Source: a bacterium (GTDB lineage: Bacteria > Verrucomicrobiota > Verrucomicrobiae > Opitutales > Opitutaceae). Taken from it: 7,581 bases of DNA. Location: positions 1 to 7,581 of the forward strand of contig JAJXYI010000155.1 in the NCBI GenBank assembly GCA_021780625.1, read 5' to 3'. Positions 1 through 5,546 of this stretch are shown here, one piece after another. Made by a program: the position numbers and the translations under genes. Numbering within the stretch: the stretch's first letter is position 1; every line of letters begins with the position of its first letter. The notes under the pieces were generated by a model that had not been told where the DNA came from, did no database searches, and saw only the letters and a program-made list of their open reading frames with translations.

Positions 1-362
1 CGGTGGACAAAGGCTACACCTGCGGACTCACAGATTTAAGAGACGAATGGGAACGGAACAAGGTCGGTTTGGATCGCGGCCGGAAGGCGCAGGAGGCGGG
101 GCGCCCGGACGGGCGTTCCCAAAGGCTGTCGTTCCAGCCGAGTGGCGGCATGGACCCGGTGCCGCGCATGCCCTCGGATAGGGCTAGCGTTCCGATGGTT
201 CCGGGAAGGGACCTAGGAACAACGCCATCAATCTATTCATCAATTTGTTAGGCAATAATTATCCCGGCCAATACCCCGGCAGCCTTCTCTCTCCATGAAA
301 GGCGGGAGCGGACGGAAAACCTTTTGACCCACAACGACTGGCCCAATCAAGGTAGCGTCGCA
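1..362. other. Leader region without a convincing gene; several G/C hairpins and an AT-rich patch
   Basis: No convincing protein is seen here. The only sizeable reading frame (3-251, GTG start) gives a low-complexity Arg/Gly/Pro-rich product with no recognisable motif. A frame open from the left edge stops at 37-39 (TAA) and could be the last 12 codons of an upstream gene, but nothing identifies it. Between 98 and 226 lie five consecutive hairpins: 98-106/111-119, 124-128/135-139, 145-150/160-165, 170-174/180-184 and 198-202/216-220. They are followed by an AT-rich stretch (222-262) that could hold a promoter for the downstream TPR gene; AATAAT at 254-259 is the best -10-like hexamer, without a good -35 partner. 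The region is best read as the upstream regulatory region or 5' leader of the TPR gene. Confidence 0.5.
98..119. repeat. G/C-rich hairpin in the leader
   Basis: Positions 98-106 pair with 111-119 around the loop GGAC. Five central pairs are Watson-Crick G:C, two G:T pairs follow, then two more G:C pairs. No T-tract follows on either strand, so it is not a canonical intrinsic terminator. It is the first of the hairpins in this leader. Confidence 0.4.
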
Positions 363-2339
363 ATGCCCCCAACCGGTCAGGAGCTGAACACCATCCGCGC
401 GCACCTGGACGCGGGACGCCTGGATCAGGCGAAGCGCCTGCTGGAGACGTTCGGCGCCGCCCACCCGCGGGATGGCGAGGTGCTCTGGCTGCGCGCGGAA
501 TTGGCGGTGACGTGCGGCGCTTTTGACCAGGCGCGCGAGCAGGCGCGGGAGGCCGAAGCGCTCGCGCCCATCTCGGCGGACCAGGCCTACCGGCTCGGCC
601 TCGCCTTTCACCGCCGCAGCCGGCCTTCGGAGGCCGCAACCTGGTACCGCGAGGCGCTTCGTCGGGAGCCGCGCCTGCTGCATGCCTGGTGCAATCTCGG
701 TGCCGCGCTCCAGGCCGCCGGGCAGCCCGCCGAGGCCGCCGGGGCCTACGAGCATGCACTGAATCTGAAATCCGACTTTCCAGAGGTGCTCGGAAACCTG
801 GGCAACGCCCACCTGGCCTTGAAGCATCACGCCCAGGCTCAGGCCGTCCTCGCAAGGGCCGTCGCCCTCAAGCCCGACCTGGCCACCGCCTGGAACAGCC
901 TGGGCATTGCCCTGAAGGGCCTGGGGCGCACCGACGAGGCGCGTGAGGCGTACGAAACAGCGATCGCGCTCCAGCCTGGATACGCGGAGGCACACGCAAA
1001 CCTCGGCACTTGGTTCAACGTCGGCGGCCAGCTCGAGCAGGCAGAGACCGCCTACCGAAGAGCCCTGGCCCTGGCGCCGGGCCGCCCCGACGTTCTCAAC
1101 AACCTCGGCGCCGTCCTCAGCGGACTCGGACGCCACGCCGAAGCCGAGCGATTGCTGCGCGACGCCCTCGCGGCCGATCCCCGCTCCACCGACGCGCTCT
1201 GCAATCTGGGAAACGCCCTGCTCGCAGCCGACCGCATCGAGGAGGCCCGCACCTGCCTCCGCAGCTCGATCGAACTCAAGCCCGACAACGTCGAGGCGCT
1301 GTGCAACCTCGGCAACTCCCACCTTGCCCTCAACGAGCTCGACGAGGCCCTGGCCTTCTACGAACGAGCCGAGCAAGCCGTCCGCGGGCATCCTGAGGCA
1401 CTCTTCAACCAATCGCTGGTTCACCTGGCTCGGGGCGACTACTCCCGCGGCTGGCCGCTCTATGAACACCGGTTCGCCGCGCGGCGCGGCGCTCCCCAGC
1501 GGACATTCGCCGGTTCGACCCGACTCGGACCCGACACACCCGTCGCGGGCCGGACCGTGCTCGTCTATTCCGAGCAGGGGTTGGGCGACACGCTCCAGTT
1601 CGCACGCCTGCGCGCGGCGCTGCGCGCCGCCGGCGCCCGCGTCGTGGTCGAAGTGCAGGAGCCGCTGGTCGGCCTCATCGCCGGCAGCGCCCTCGCCGAC
1701 GCAGTCCACCCGACGCGCCGTGCTCCGGCGGATTACGACCTGCACTGCCCGCTGCTCAGTCTCGGGCACGTGCTCGGGTTCAACCCGCTCGATCAACCCG
1801 CGTCCGCCTCGTACTTGCGGGCTTCGGACGATCTGCAAGCGCGGATACGTCCCCAGCTTGACACTACGCCGCGCCCCCGCGTCGGCATCGTGTGGTCCGG
1901 AAATCCGAAACACCGCAACGACCGCCGACGCTCGATCGCGCTCGAGCGCCTGCTCGGCGCCTTCGTTGGATTCGAGGGCACCCTCGTCAGCCTTCAACGC
2001 GACCGGCCCGCGGGCGACCAGGCCACGCTGGCGCAGTCGGACCGCCTGGTCGACCTGGGTCCACGCTTCAGCGACTTCTCCGATACCGCCGCAGCCGTCG
2101 CGCAACTCGACCTCGTCATCACCGTGGACACCTCGGTGGCCCACCTGTCCGGGGCGCTCGGCGTCCCGACCTGGGTCCTGCTCCCCTTCGCCCCCGACTG
2201 GCGCTGGATGCTCGGACGCGAGGACTGCCCCTGGTATTCCAGCATGCGGCTCCTCCGCCAGCCCGCTGTCGGCGACTGGGACTCCGTCGTGCAGCGGATC
2301 CGGGCCGACCTGGTGAGCGTCGGAGAACGTTCTCGCTAA
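363..2339 (+). CDS. TPR repeat protein with C-terminal GT-B (family 9/heptosyltransferase-like) glycosyltransferase domain
   Basis: The product is 658 aa from the ATG at 363. An in-frame TTG at 324 would add 13 residues, but the ATG has AAGG at 349-352 about 10 nt upstream, so I prefer it. Counting from the TTG, the repeat leucine of each TPR falls at residues 91, 125, 159, 193, 227, 261, 295 and 329, exactly 34 apart (motifs such as CNLG, NSLG, NNLG). Degenerate repeats flank these on both sides, giving about ten. Residues 410-665 form the catalytic-type domain: YSEQGLGDTLQF (415-426), GIVWSGNPKHRNDRR (521-535) and DLVITVDTSVAHLSGALG (596-613), as in heptosyltransferase-like GT-B folds fused to TPRs. 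Such fusions are predicted to glycosylate proteins or surface glycans; the sugar donor and acceptor cannot be read here. No signal peptide or membrane segment is seen, so it is probably cytoplasmic. The neighbouring genes do not reveal a substrate. Confidence 0.9.
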   Translation: MPPTGQELNTIRAHLDAGRLDQAKRLLETFGAAHPRDGEVLWLRAELAVTCGAFDQAREQAREAEALAPISADQAYRLGLAFHRRSRPSEAATWYREALRREPRLLHAWCNLGAALQAAGQPAEAAGAYEHALNLKSDFPEVLGNLGNAHLALKHHAQAQAVLARAVALKPDLATAWNSLGIALKGLGRTDEAREAYETAIALQPGYAEAHANLGTWFNVGGQLEQAETAYRRALALAPGRPDVLNNLGAVLSGLGRHAEAERLLRDALAADPRSTDALCNLGNALLAADRIEEARTCLRSSIELKPDNVEALCNLGNSHLALNELDEALAFYERAEQAVRGHPEALFNQSLVHLARGDYSRGWPLYEHRFAARRGAPQRTFAGSTRLGPDTPVAGRTVLVYSEQGLGDTLQFARLRAALRAAGARVVVEVQEPLVGLIAGSALADAVHPTRRAPADYDLHCPLLSLGHVLGFNPLDQPASASYLRASDDLQARIRPQLDTTPRPRVGIVWSGNPKHRNDRRRSIALERLLGAFVGFEGTLVSLQRDRPAGDQATLAQSDRLVDLGPRFSDFSDTAAAVAQLDLVITVDTSVAHLSGALGVPTWVLLPFAPDWRWMLGREDCPWYSSMRLLRQPAVGDWDSVVQRIRADLVSVGERSR

Positions 2340-2610
2340 CTGTGCCCCGGGCCGGACCTCGGCAGTGCACTGGCACAGCTGACAAGCGGCGGAGCCGGAC
2401 ATAGTCCGTTGCGAAGCAAGGGATGGACGCGGACTGGGGAGGTTGCGGTTAGGACGTGGAAACGCGGGCGGAACGGTTGCCGGTCTACGTGGCACCTGCA
2501 GTGCCGACTACGCCCGGCAGGCTTCTGCATAGTGGTTCTTTAGTGTCCGGCCTGTCTCACCATGGTGGAGCCAGGCATAGTCCGTCCCGCGACGGCGGGA
2601 CGACGAAGCC
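2340..2610. other. Non-coding region between convergent TPR gene and tRNA-Leu
   Basis: I see no supported gene here. Right after the TPR stop, 2340-2346 can pair with 2372-2378 (CTGTGCC/GGCACAG), with an inner GCCG/CGGC stem (2351-2354/2360-2363). This could mark the transcript end, but no T-tract follows. Further structure includes CGGAC-ATA-GTCCG at 2396-2408, GGCAC-CTGCA-GTGCC near 2491-2505 and CACCATGGTG near 2558-2567. A short T-rich stretch (GTTCTTT, 2535-2541) follows weak hairpins and is the only place resembling a terminator tail for the plus-strand gene. An imperfect 19-nt direct repeat is listed separately. Confidence 0.55.
2391..2409. repeat. Imperfect 19-nt direct repeat, copy 1 (copy 2 at 2567-2585)
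   Basis: Both copies begin GGAGCC and end CATAGTCCGT. They differ at 2 of 19 positions (G/A at the 7th, A/G at the 9th) and start 176 nt apart, both in non-coding DNA. In copy 1 the sequence is also a small hairpin, CGGAC-ATA-GTCCG. The substitution in copy 2 breaks that stem, and copy 2 instead belongs to the hairpin next to the tRNA 3' end. Confidence 0.5.
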
Positions 2611-2613
2611 TGG
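2571..2613 (-). other. Hairpin immediately 3' of tRNA-Leu, sharing its CCA end
   Basis: An outer stem CCAGGC (2571-2576) / GCCTGG (2608-2613) encloses a perfect 8-bp stem CGTCCCGC (2583-2590) / GCGGGACG (2595-2602) with loop 2591-2594. Read on the minus strand this hairpin directly follows the tRNA, and the encoded CCA at 2613-2611 is the first strand of the outer stem. It could be a transcript-end structure that RNases remove during tRNA 3' maturation. No T-tract follows it on the minus strand, so a canonical intrinsic terminator is not supported. Confidence 0.4.
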
Positions 2614-2695
2614 TGCTCGGGAGGGGACTCGAACCCCTAAGGATTGCTCCAACGGCTTCTAAGACCGTCGCGTCTGCCAATTTCGCCACCCGAGC
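2611..2695 (-). tRNA. tRNA-Leu (anticodon UAG)
   Basis: The gene is 85 nt long including an encoded CCA (2613-2611). Read on the minus strand, the acceptor stem is GCTCGGG (2695-2689) with CCCGAGC and discriminator A at 2614. The D stem is GCG/CGC around a loop with TTGGCAGA. The anticodon stem ACGGT/GCCGT surrounds the loop CTTAGAA, whose anticodon UAG lies at 2661-2659. A 13-nt class II variable arm has a GGA/TCC stem. The T arm is AGGGG-TTCGAGT-CCCCT. The anticodon, long variable arm and discriminator A agree with leucine tRNA reading CUN codons. It lies 69 nt downstream of the psd stop on the same strand and converges on the TPR gene. It may be co-transcribed with psd or have its own promoter overlapping the end of psd. 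I see no duplicated 3' end that would mark an integrated element. Confidence 0.96.
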
Positions 2696-2708
2696 CAGGC
2701 AATGGGGA

Positions 2709-2728
2709 CCGGACGGATTCCCGTCCGG
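2709..2728 (-). other. Perfect hairpin between psd and tRNA-Leu
   Basis: CCGGACGG (2709-2716) and CCGTCCGG (2721-2728) form a perfect 8-bp stem with the 4-nt loop ATTC. It lies between the psd stop codon and the tRNA 5' end. On the minus strand it would sit in the pre-tRNA 5' leader or act as a boundary structure after psd. It has no T-tract on the minus-strand side, so a classical terminator is unlikely. Confidence 0.4.
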
Positions 2729-2752
2729 GCGACATGGGGCTGGCAAGCGCCT

Positions 2753-2758
2753 TTTATA
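2753..2758 (-). promoter_or_regulatory. Possible -10 element for tRNA-Leu
   Basis: The minus strand reads TATAAA here, five of six matches to the TATAAT consensus. It lies just past the psd stop codon and is followed by a GC-rich discriminator (AGGCGCTTG), a pattern typical of stable-RNA promoters. No good -35 hexamer lies 16-18 nt upstream. The tRNA would start about 50 nt after initiation, with the 2709-2728 hairpin in its 5' leader. Confidence 0.35.
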
Positions 2759-2764
2759 GCAGAG

Positions 2765-3688
2765 TCACGAGGCCGCCACCCCGAGCCGCTCGCCCATCTT
2801 CGCGTAGGTCTCCATCTGCTCCGAACTTGCCCTCAACAGGTCGTCGTCGACGCGGATCCGGCCGGGCTCGAAGAAGGTGATCACACAGGAGCCGCCAAAC
2901 TTGAAATAACCCTTTTCCTCGCCCTTCGCGATCGGGCGGTTCGGCGCATAGTTCTGCCGGATGCTCCCCACCATCGTGGCGCCGATCTCGACCATCATCA
3001 CACGCCCGAACCGCGGGCTTTCGACGGTCGTGAGCATTCGTTTGTTGGATACCAGGTAGCGGATGTTGCGGCGCAGGGCGATGGGGCTCACCGAATACAA
3101 CACGCCGTCGATCAGGCGCGCGTCGGTCGCCACTCCCGGGACAGGGAAATGAAACCGGTGGTAGTCCACCGGGGCCAGGCGCGAGATCAACATCGTGCCG
3201 CCACGGTATCGGAGCGTCAGCTCGCGTTGCGACTCGGGGACCTTGTCCTCGGCAAACAGCGACGACAGGCGGAATTTTTCCCCCTTCACATAAAACCCCG
3301 CCGCCGCGTCGAGATCCTGGAACACCAGATGTCGGCCGTCCGCCGGCAGCACCGCCACGTCGTCGCCGGGCGCGATCGGGCGGGCCTCCGGTTTGAGCGC
3401 GCGATAGAAAAATTCATTGAAGGTCTTGAAGTGGTAGGGCGATTTCGCGAATTCGTCCACGTCGAGGTTGTGCTCGACGATGAACGGCAGCACCCGCTGG
3501 GCGCTGTACCGCCAGCTCATCCGCCAGCCGAAGTAGGTCGACAGCAGCGCCCGCTTCACGGCGACGTTCAGGGCGAGGCGGCCGGGGGCGGTCTCGTACA
3601 ACCAGCGCATCCATCCCTCGCCCAGGACCTTCTCGGTCTCGACGGCCCGGGTGGAGCGAACGATATAACGCACGGGTTCTGAGGGCAT
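2765..3688 (-). CDS. psd: Phosphatidylserine decarboxylase proenzyme
   Basis: The 307-aa product decarboxylates phosphatidylserine to phosphatidylethanolamine at the inner membrane, the last step of PE synthesis in bacteria. The family's catalytic signature is complete: PADG with Asp117, DYHRFHFP with His177 and His180 (corresponding by motif to the E. coli YHRVH histidines), and the self-processing FGGSCV with Ser267. Autocleavage between Gly266 and Ser267 would leave a beta chain of 266 residues and a 41-residue alpha chain whose Ser267 becomes the pyruvoyl group. The conserved FNEFFYRALKPEARPI block (90-105) also fits. The GGS form differs from the LGST of E. coli Psd but is found in other Psd subgroups. 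The ATG at 3688 has AGGA about 10 nt upstream. The RHH gene ends 55 nt upstream on the same strand, so co-transcription with the SPFH operon is possible. Confidence 0.95.
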   Translation of the reverse strand: MPSEPVRYIVRSTRAVETEKVLGEGWMRWLYETAPGRLALNVAVKRALLSTYFGWRMSWRYSAQRVLPFIVEHNLDVDEFAKSPYHFKTFNEFFYRALKPEARPIAPGDDVAVLPADGRHLVFQDLDAAAGFYVKGEKFRLSSLFAEDKVPESQRELTLRYRGGTMLISRLAPVDYHRFHFPVPGVATDARLIDGVLYSVSPIALRRNIRYLVSNKRMLTTVESPRFGRVMMVEIGATMVGSIRQNYAPNRPIAKGEEKGYFKFGGSCVITFFEPGRIRVDDDLLRASSEQMETYAKMGERLGVAAS

Positions 3689-3737
3689 ACGCCGAGTGTC
3701 CTAGCCCGGCGCAAGGCGATGTCGAAGCCTTTTCCGC

Positions 3738-3754
3738 GCACGCTCAGCGCGTGC
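3738..3754 (-). other. Hairpin across the RHH gene stop codon
   Basis: GCACGC (3738-3743) and GCGTGC (3749-3754) form a 6-bp stem whose loop TCAGC contains the TGA stop codon of the RHH gene. No T-tract follows on the minus strand (GCGGAAAAGG), so it does not look like a strong terminator. It could slow or weakly end transcription between the RHH gene and psd. Confidence 0.3.
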
Positions 3755-3947
3755 CGCCCCCGGACCGCGGGCGCTCCGACTTCCGCACCGCCCCGCTCCC
3801 TCCACGCCGCTGGCGAACGGCCTCCCGAAGCAGAAACTCGATCTGCCCGTTGACGCTGCGCAGGTCGTCCGCAGCCCAGCCTTCGAGCTCGGCCCAGAGC
3901 TTCGGGTCGATTCGGAGGAGGAAGGCCTTGCGTTCGTCGGAGGACAT
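3744..3947 (-). CDS. Arc-like ribbon-helix-helix DNA-binding protein
   Basis: This small basic protein has 67 residues. Residues 7-13 (KAFLLRI) form the expected beta strand, with alternating residues exposed to contact DNA. Helix 1 follows (about 15-27, [14 protein letters not shown]), then the turn and helix 2 opening with [14 protein letters not shown] (31-44). The S-x-N-x-x-I-x-x-L-L-R pattern is typical of Arc/MetJ/CopG-type dimeric repressors. The Arg/Gly/Ser-rich tail (46-67) looks disordered and may add nonspecific DNA affinity. GAGG about 10 nt upstream of the ATG is a plausible ribosome binding site. It sits 33 nt after the PH-like gene, making it the third gene of the SPFH operon. 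My inference is that it autoregulates the operon, with the palindrome at 5421-5443 as the obvious candidate site. No toxin-like partner is visible, so an antitoxin role is less likely. Confidence 0.82.
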   Translation of the reverse strand: MSSDERKAFLLRIDPKLWAELEGWAADDLRSVNGQIEFLLREAVRQRRGGSGAVRKSERPRSGGGTR

Positions 3948-3980
3948 GGGGAGTCGAACCTCGCCGCAATCGCGGCGTCG

Positions 3981-4508
3981 TCAAGAGAGCCGTGCCTGAA
4001 GGTCCCTCTCGAAGACCTCGGGGTGCGCAGGCGAAATGATCAGGGCGCGTCCGTCCCGCAGGTGCAGCACCACCGCCCGCGACGGATCCGAGAGATAGGC
4101 CCTGAAGCGGCCCCAGCGCCGGCTGCGATAGGAGCCGGCAATCGCCCCGAGTCCGTCGTTGCCGTAGAACTTCCAGGCACCCCGCATCACATCCGAGGCG
4201 ATCTCCGACGAGGCGACCTGGTCGAGGGAGAAGCGCCGCGAAAGAAGCCGGCGCTCCACGATCAGCATGCCGCCCGAAAACCGGTAGGCCACGATGCGTG
4301 CGCAAGACCAGTAAACCGCAAGCGCGGCCGGGACGAGCAGCGTCGCCACGATCATGGGGATCCGCTGGGGCCCTGGCGACGAAATCGTCACCGAAATCAG
4401 GATACCCACTCCGACCAGGGTGAGCAGCACCGTGATCGCGCTTGCGACGACCACGCGGCGGCCGGTCGGCGCGGGCTCATGGGTCTGGTCGTGAAGCGGG
4501 GCGGGCAT
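3981..4508 (-). CDS. Two-helix membrane protein with bacterial PH-like domain
   Basis: The product is 175 aa. A short hydrophilic N-terminus leads into two hydrophobic segments, about residues 18-42 (VVVASAITVLLTLVGVGILI...) and 49-71. The C-terminal domain (about 73-172) has a pattern like bacterial PH (bPH) domains: YRFSGGMLIVERRLLSRRFSL, then a variable middle, then AVVLHLRDGRALIISPAHPEVFERDLQ. The soluble domain is probably cytoplasmic. The gene starts 6 nt after the SPFH stop codon with no clear Shine-Dalgarno, which suggests translational coupling to the SPFH gene. Small membrane-anchored bPH proteins often sit beside SPFH or other membrane-organising proteins. No enzyme motif is present and the molecular function is unknown. 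The family call rests on pattern rather than on a search; topology is clearer than function. Confidence 0.78.
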   Translation of the reverse strand: MPAPLHDQTHEPAPTGRRVVVASAITVLLTLVGVGILISVTISSPGPQRIPMIVATLLVPAALAVYWSCARIVAYRFSGGMLIVERRLLSRRFSLDQVASSEIASDVMRGAWKFYGNDGLGAIAGSYRSRRWGRFRAYLSDPSRAVVLHLRDGRALIISPAHPEVFERDLQARLS

Positions 4509-4514
4509 GGCGCG

Positions 4515-5423
4515 TCAGCGGTAGAGGGTTCCGGTGTTGATGACGGGTTGGGCCTCCGTCTCGCCGCACAGCACGACGAGCAGGTTGGACACCATGGCCG
4601 CCTTTCGCTCCTCGTCGAGCTCGACGACCTTTTTTGCGGACAGCTCGTTGAGCGCCATGTCGACCATGCTCACGGCGCCCTGCACGATCTTCTGCCGCGC
4701 GGCGATCACCGCCTCGGCCTGCTGGCGGCGCAGCATCGCCTGCGCGATCTCGGGGGAGTATGCCAGGTGGGTGAGGCGCGTTTCCTCGACCACCACGCCG
4801 GCACGCTGCAGGCGCTCCTGCAGCTCGCGCTTGAGCGTCTGGATCACGTCCTCGCCGCCCCCGCGCAGGGTGACCTCGTTGTGCTCGCCGTCATCGTAGG
4901 CAAAGGAGCCGGCGACGTGGCGCAGCGCGGTCTCGCTCTGCACGGTCACATACGACTCGTAGTGGTCGACGTCGAAGACCGCCTGCGCGGTGTCATTGAC
5001 GCGCCAGACGATCACCGCGGCGATCTCGATCGGGTTGCCCCGCTTGTCGTTCACCTTGAGCTTCTCGCAGTTGAAGTTGCGCACCCGCAGCGACATCTTG
5101 ATCCGCTTCACGAAAGGATTGGTCCAGAAAAACCCGCTCGAGCGAATGGTGCCCCGGTAGCTGCCGAACAGGAGGAGCACGGCCGACTCGTTCGGCTGCA
5201 GCGTGAAGAAGCCCGAGAGGCTCAGGAGGAATGCGATGAGCATCACGAGCGCCGCGACGATCAGGACACCGACGGCCGCTCCCGATGCGGCCTTCGCGCC
5301 CGTGAGCGCAAGCACCGGCACGGCAATCAACATCAGGGTGGCGACGATCAACATGAGCCAGCCGGAAGCGGCAAAGCCCGACTGCTCGGAGCTGGAAACG
5401 TGACTGGGCATGGATGGATTCAT
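4515..5423 (-). CDS. SPFH/band-7 (stomatin-like) membrane protein
   Basis: This 302-aa protein has two N-terminal hydrophobic helices (about 21-41 and 49-71), followed by an SPFH/band-7 domain (about 73-235). The domain opens with [21 protein letters not shown] and continues with FFWTNPF and [21 protein letters not shown]. It ends in [24 protein letters not shown] and a helical stretch up to about 275, with NTGTLYR at the C-terminus. SPFH proteins oligomerise at membranes and organise microdomains or act as partners of membrane proteases; no protease or NfeD gene is adjacent here. I chose the ATG at 5423; a second in-frame ATG four codons later (5411) is possible. The candidate Shine-Dalgarno GGTGAT (5440-5435) and the start codon both lie within a 23-bp palindrome, so expression may be controlled there. 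It heads the probable SPFH, PH-like, RHH operon. Confidence 0.92.
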   Translation of the reverse strand: MNPSMPSHVSSSEQSGFAASGWLMLIVATLMLIAVPVLALTGAKAASGAAVGVLIVAALVMLIAFLLSLSGFFTLQPNESAVLLLFGSYRGTIRSSGFFWTNPFVKRIKMSLRVRNFNCEKLKVNDKRGNPIEIAAVIVWRVNDTAQAVFDVDHYESYVTVQSETALRHVAGSFAYDDGEHNEVTLRGGGEDVIQTLKRELQERLQRAGVVVEETRLTHLAYSPEIAQAMLRRQQAEAVIAARQKIVQGAVSMVDMALNELSAKKVVELDEERKAAMVSNLLVVLCGETEAQPVINTGTLYR

Positions 5424-5443
5424 GGTGATTAATTATCACCATG
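5421..5443. promoter_or_regulatory. 23-bp palindrome over the SPFH start codon (candidate operator or translational hairpin)
   Basis: CATGGTGAT (5421-5429) and ATCACCATG (5435-5443) are perfect 9-bp inverted arms around TAATT. The left arm contains the start codon of the minus-strand SPFH gene, and the right arm contains its candidate Shine-Dalgarno on the minus strand. As DNA this is the size and symmetry expected for a dimeric repressor; the RHH protein two genes downstream is the natural candidate. As minus-strand RNA the same sequence would form a stem that buries both ribosome binding site and AUG. The two roles are not exclusive. Confidence 0.55.
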
Positions 5444-5450
5444 ATATCAT
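5441..5450. promoter_or_regulatory. 10-bp perfect palindrome next to the 23-bp palindrome
   Basis: ATGATATCAT is a perfect palindrome that overlaps the outer end of the 5421-5443 palindrome by 3 bp. It borders the minus-strand hexamer TAAAAT (5454-5449), a possible -10 for the SPFH operon with a start near 5442 but no good -35. A repressor bound here would cover that promoter. It could be a second half of a compound operator or chance in AT-rich DNA. Confidence 0.35.
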
Positions 5451-5546
5451 TTTAATAACGTTCTCCAATTACAAATCGCTTGCGACATTGGAGTCCACGA
5501 AGGCGCTTCCGAGTACTTGTGGGGCATGGATTTGAGTCGTTTTCAC

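Noticed and set aside
3..251. An 82-codon GTG-started frame at the left edge
   Set aside because: There is no ribosome binding site in view, no motif, and it crosses several hairpins; composition is not protein-like.
247..253. GTTAGGC, which matches the integron attC core-site consensus
   Set aside because: There is no matching RYYYAAC site upstream at a suitable distance, and no cassette-like gene or integrase is present; a 7-nt match is likely chance.
295..327. A 10-codon ATG frame whose stop overlaps the alternative TTG start of the TPR gene
   Set aside because: It lacks a Shine-Dalgarno (preceded by CTTCTCTCTCC), and the TPR gene more likely starts at the ATG at 363, so a leader-peptide role is not supported.
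943..2316. A 457-codon plus-strand frame inside the TPR gene
   Set aside because: Its product is dominated by Ser, Pro, Arg and Thr, the signature of a shifted reading of GC-rich coding sequence; the overlapping frame has the real domains.
240..2495. A 751-codon open frame on the minus strand opposite the TPR-glycosyltransferase gene
   Set aside because: It is fully antisense to a gene with clear TPR and glycosyltransferase motifs, and its product is low-complexity and rich in Gly, Arg, Val and Glu with no domain. Long antisense frames are expected opposite GC-rich genes.
2611..2695. tRNA-Leu as the attachment site of an integrated element
   Set aside because: There is no integrase and no second copy of the tRNA 3' end within the window, and the flanking genes are ordinary chromosomal types.
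2702..3682. A 326-codon plus-strand frame opposite psd
   Set aside because: It is antisense to a gene with complete decarboxylase motifs, and its product is rich in His and Arg with no domain.
3744..3947. The RHH protein as the antitoxin of a toxin-antitoxin pair
   Set aside because: Neither neighbour resembles a toxin (membrane PH-like protein and phosphatidylserine decarboxylase); an autoregulator of the operon fits better.
4023..5432. A 469-codon plus-strand frame opposite the SPFH and PH-like genes
   Set aside because: The product is His/Arg/Asp-rich with no recognisable fold, while the minus strand encodes well-formed SPFH and membrane proteins.
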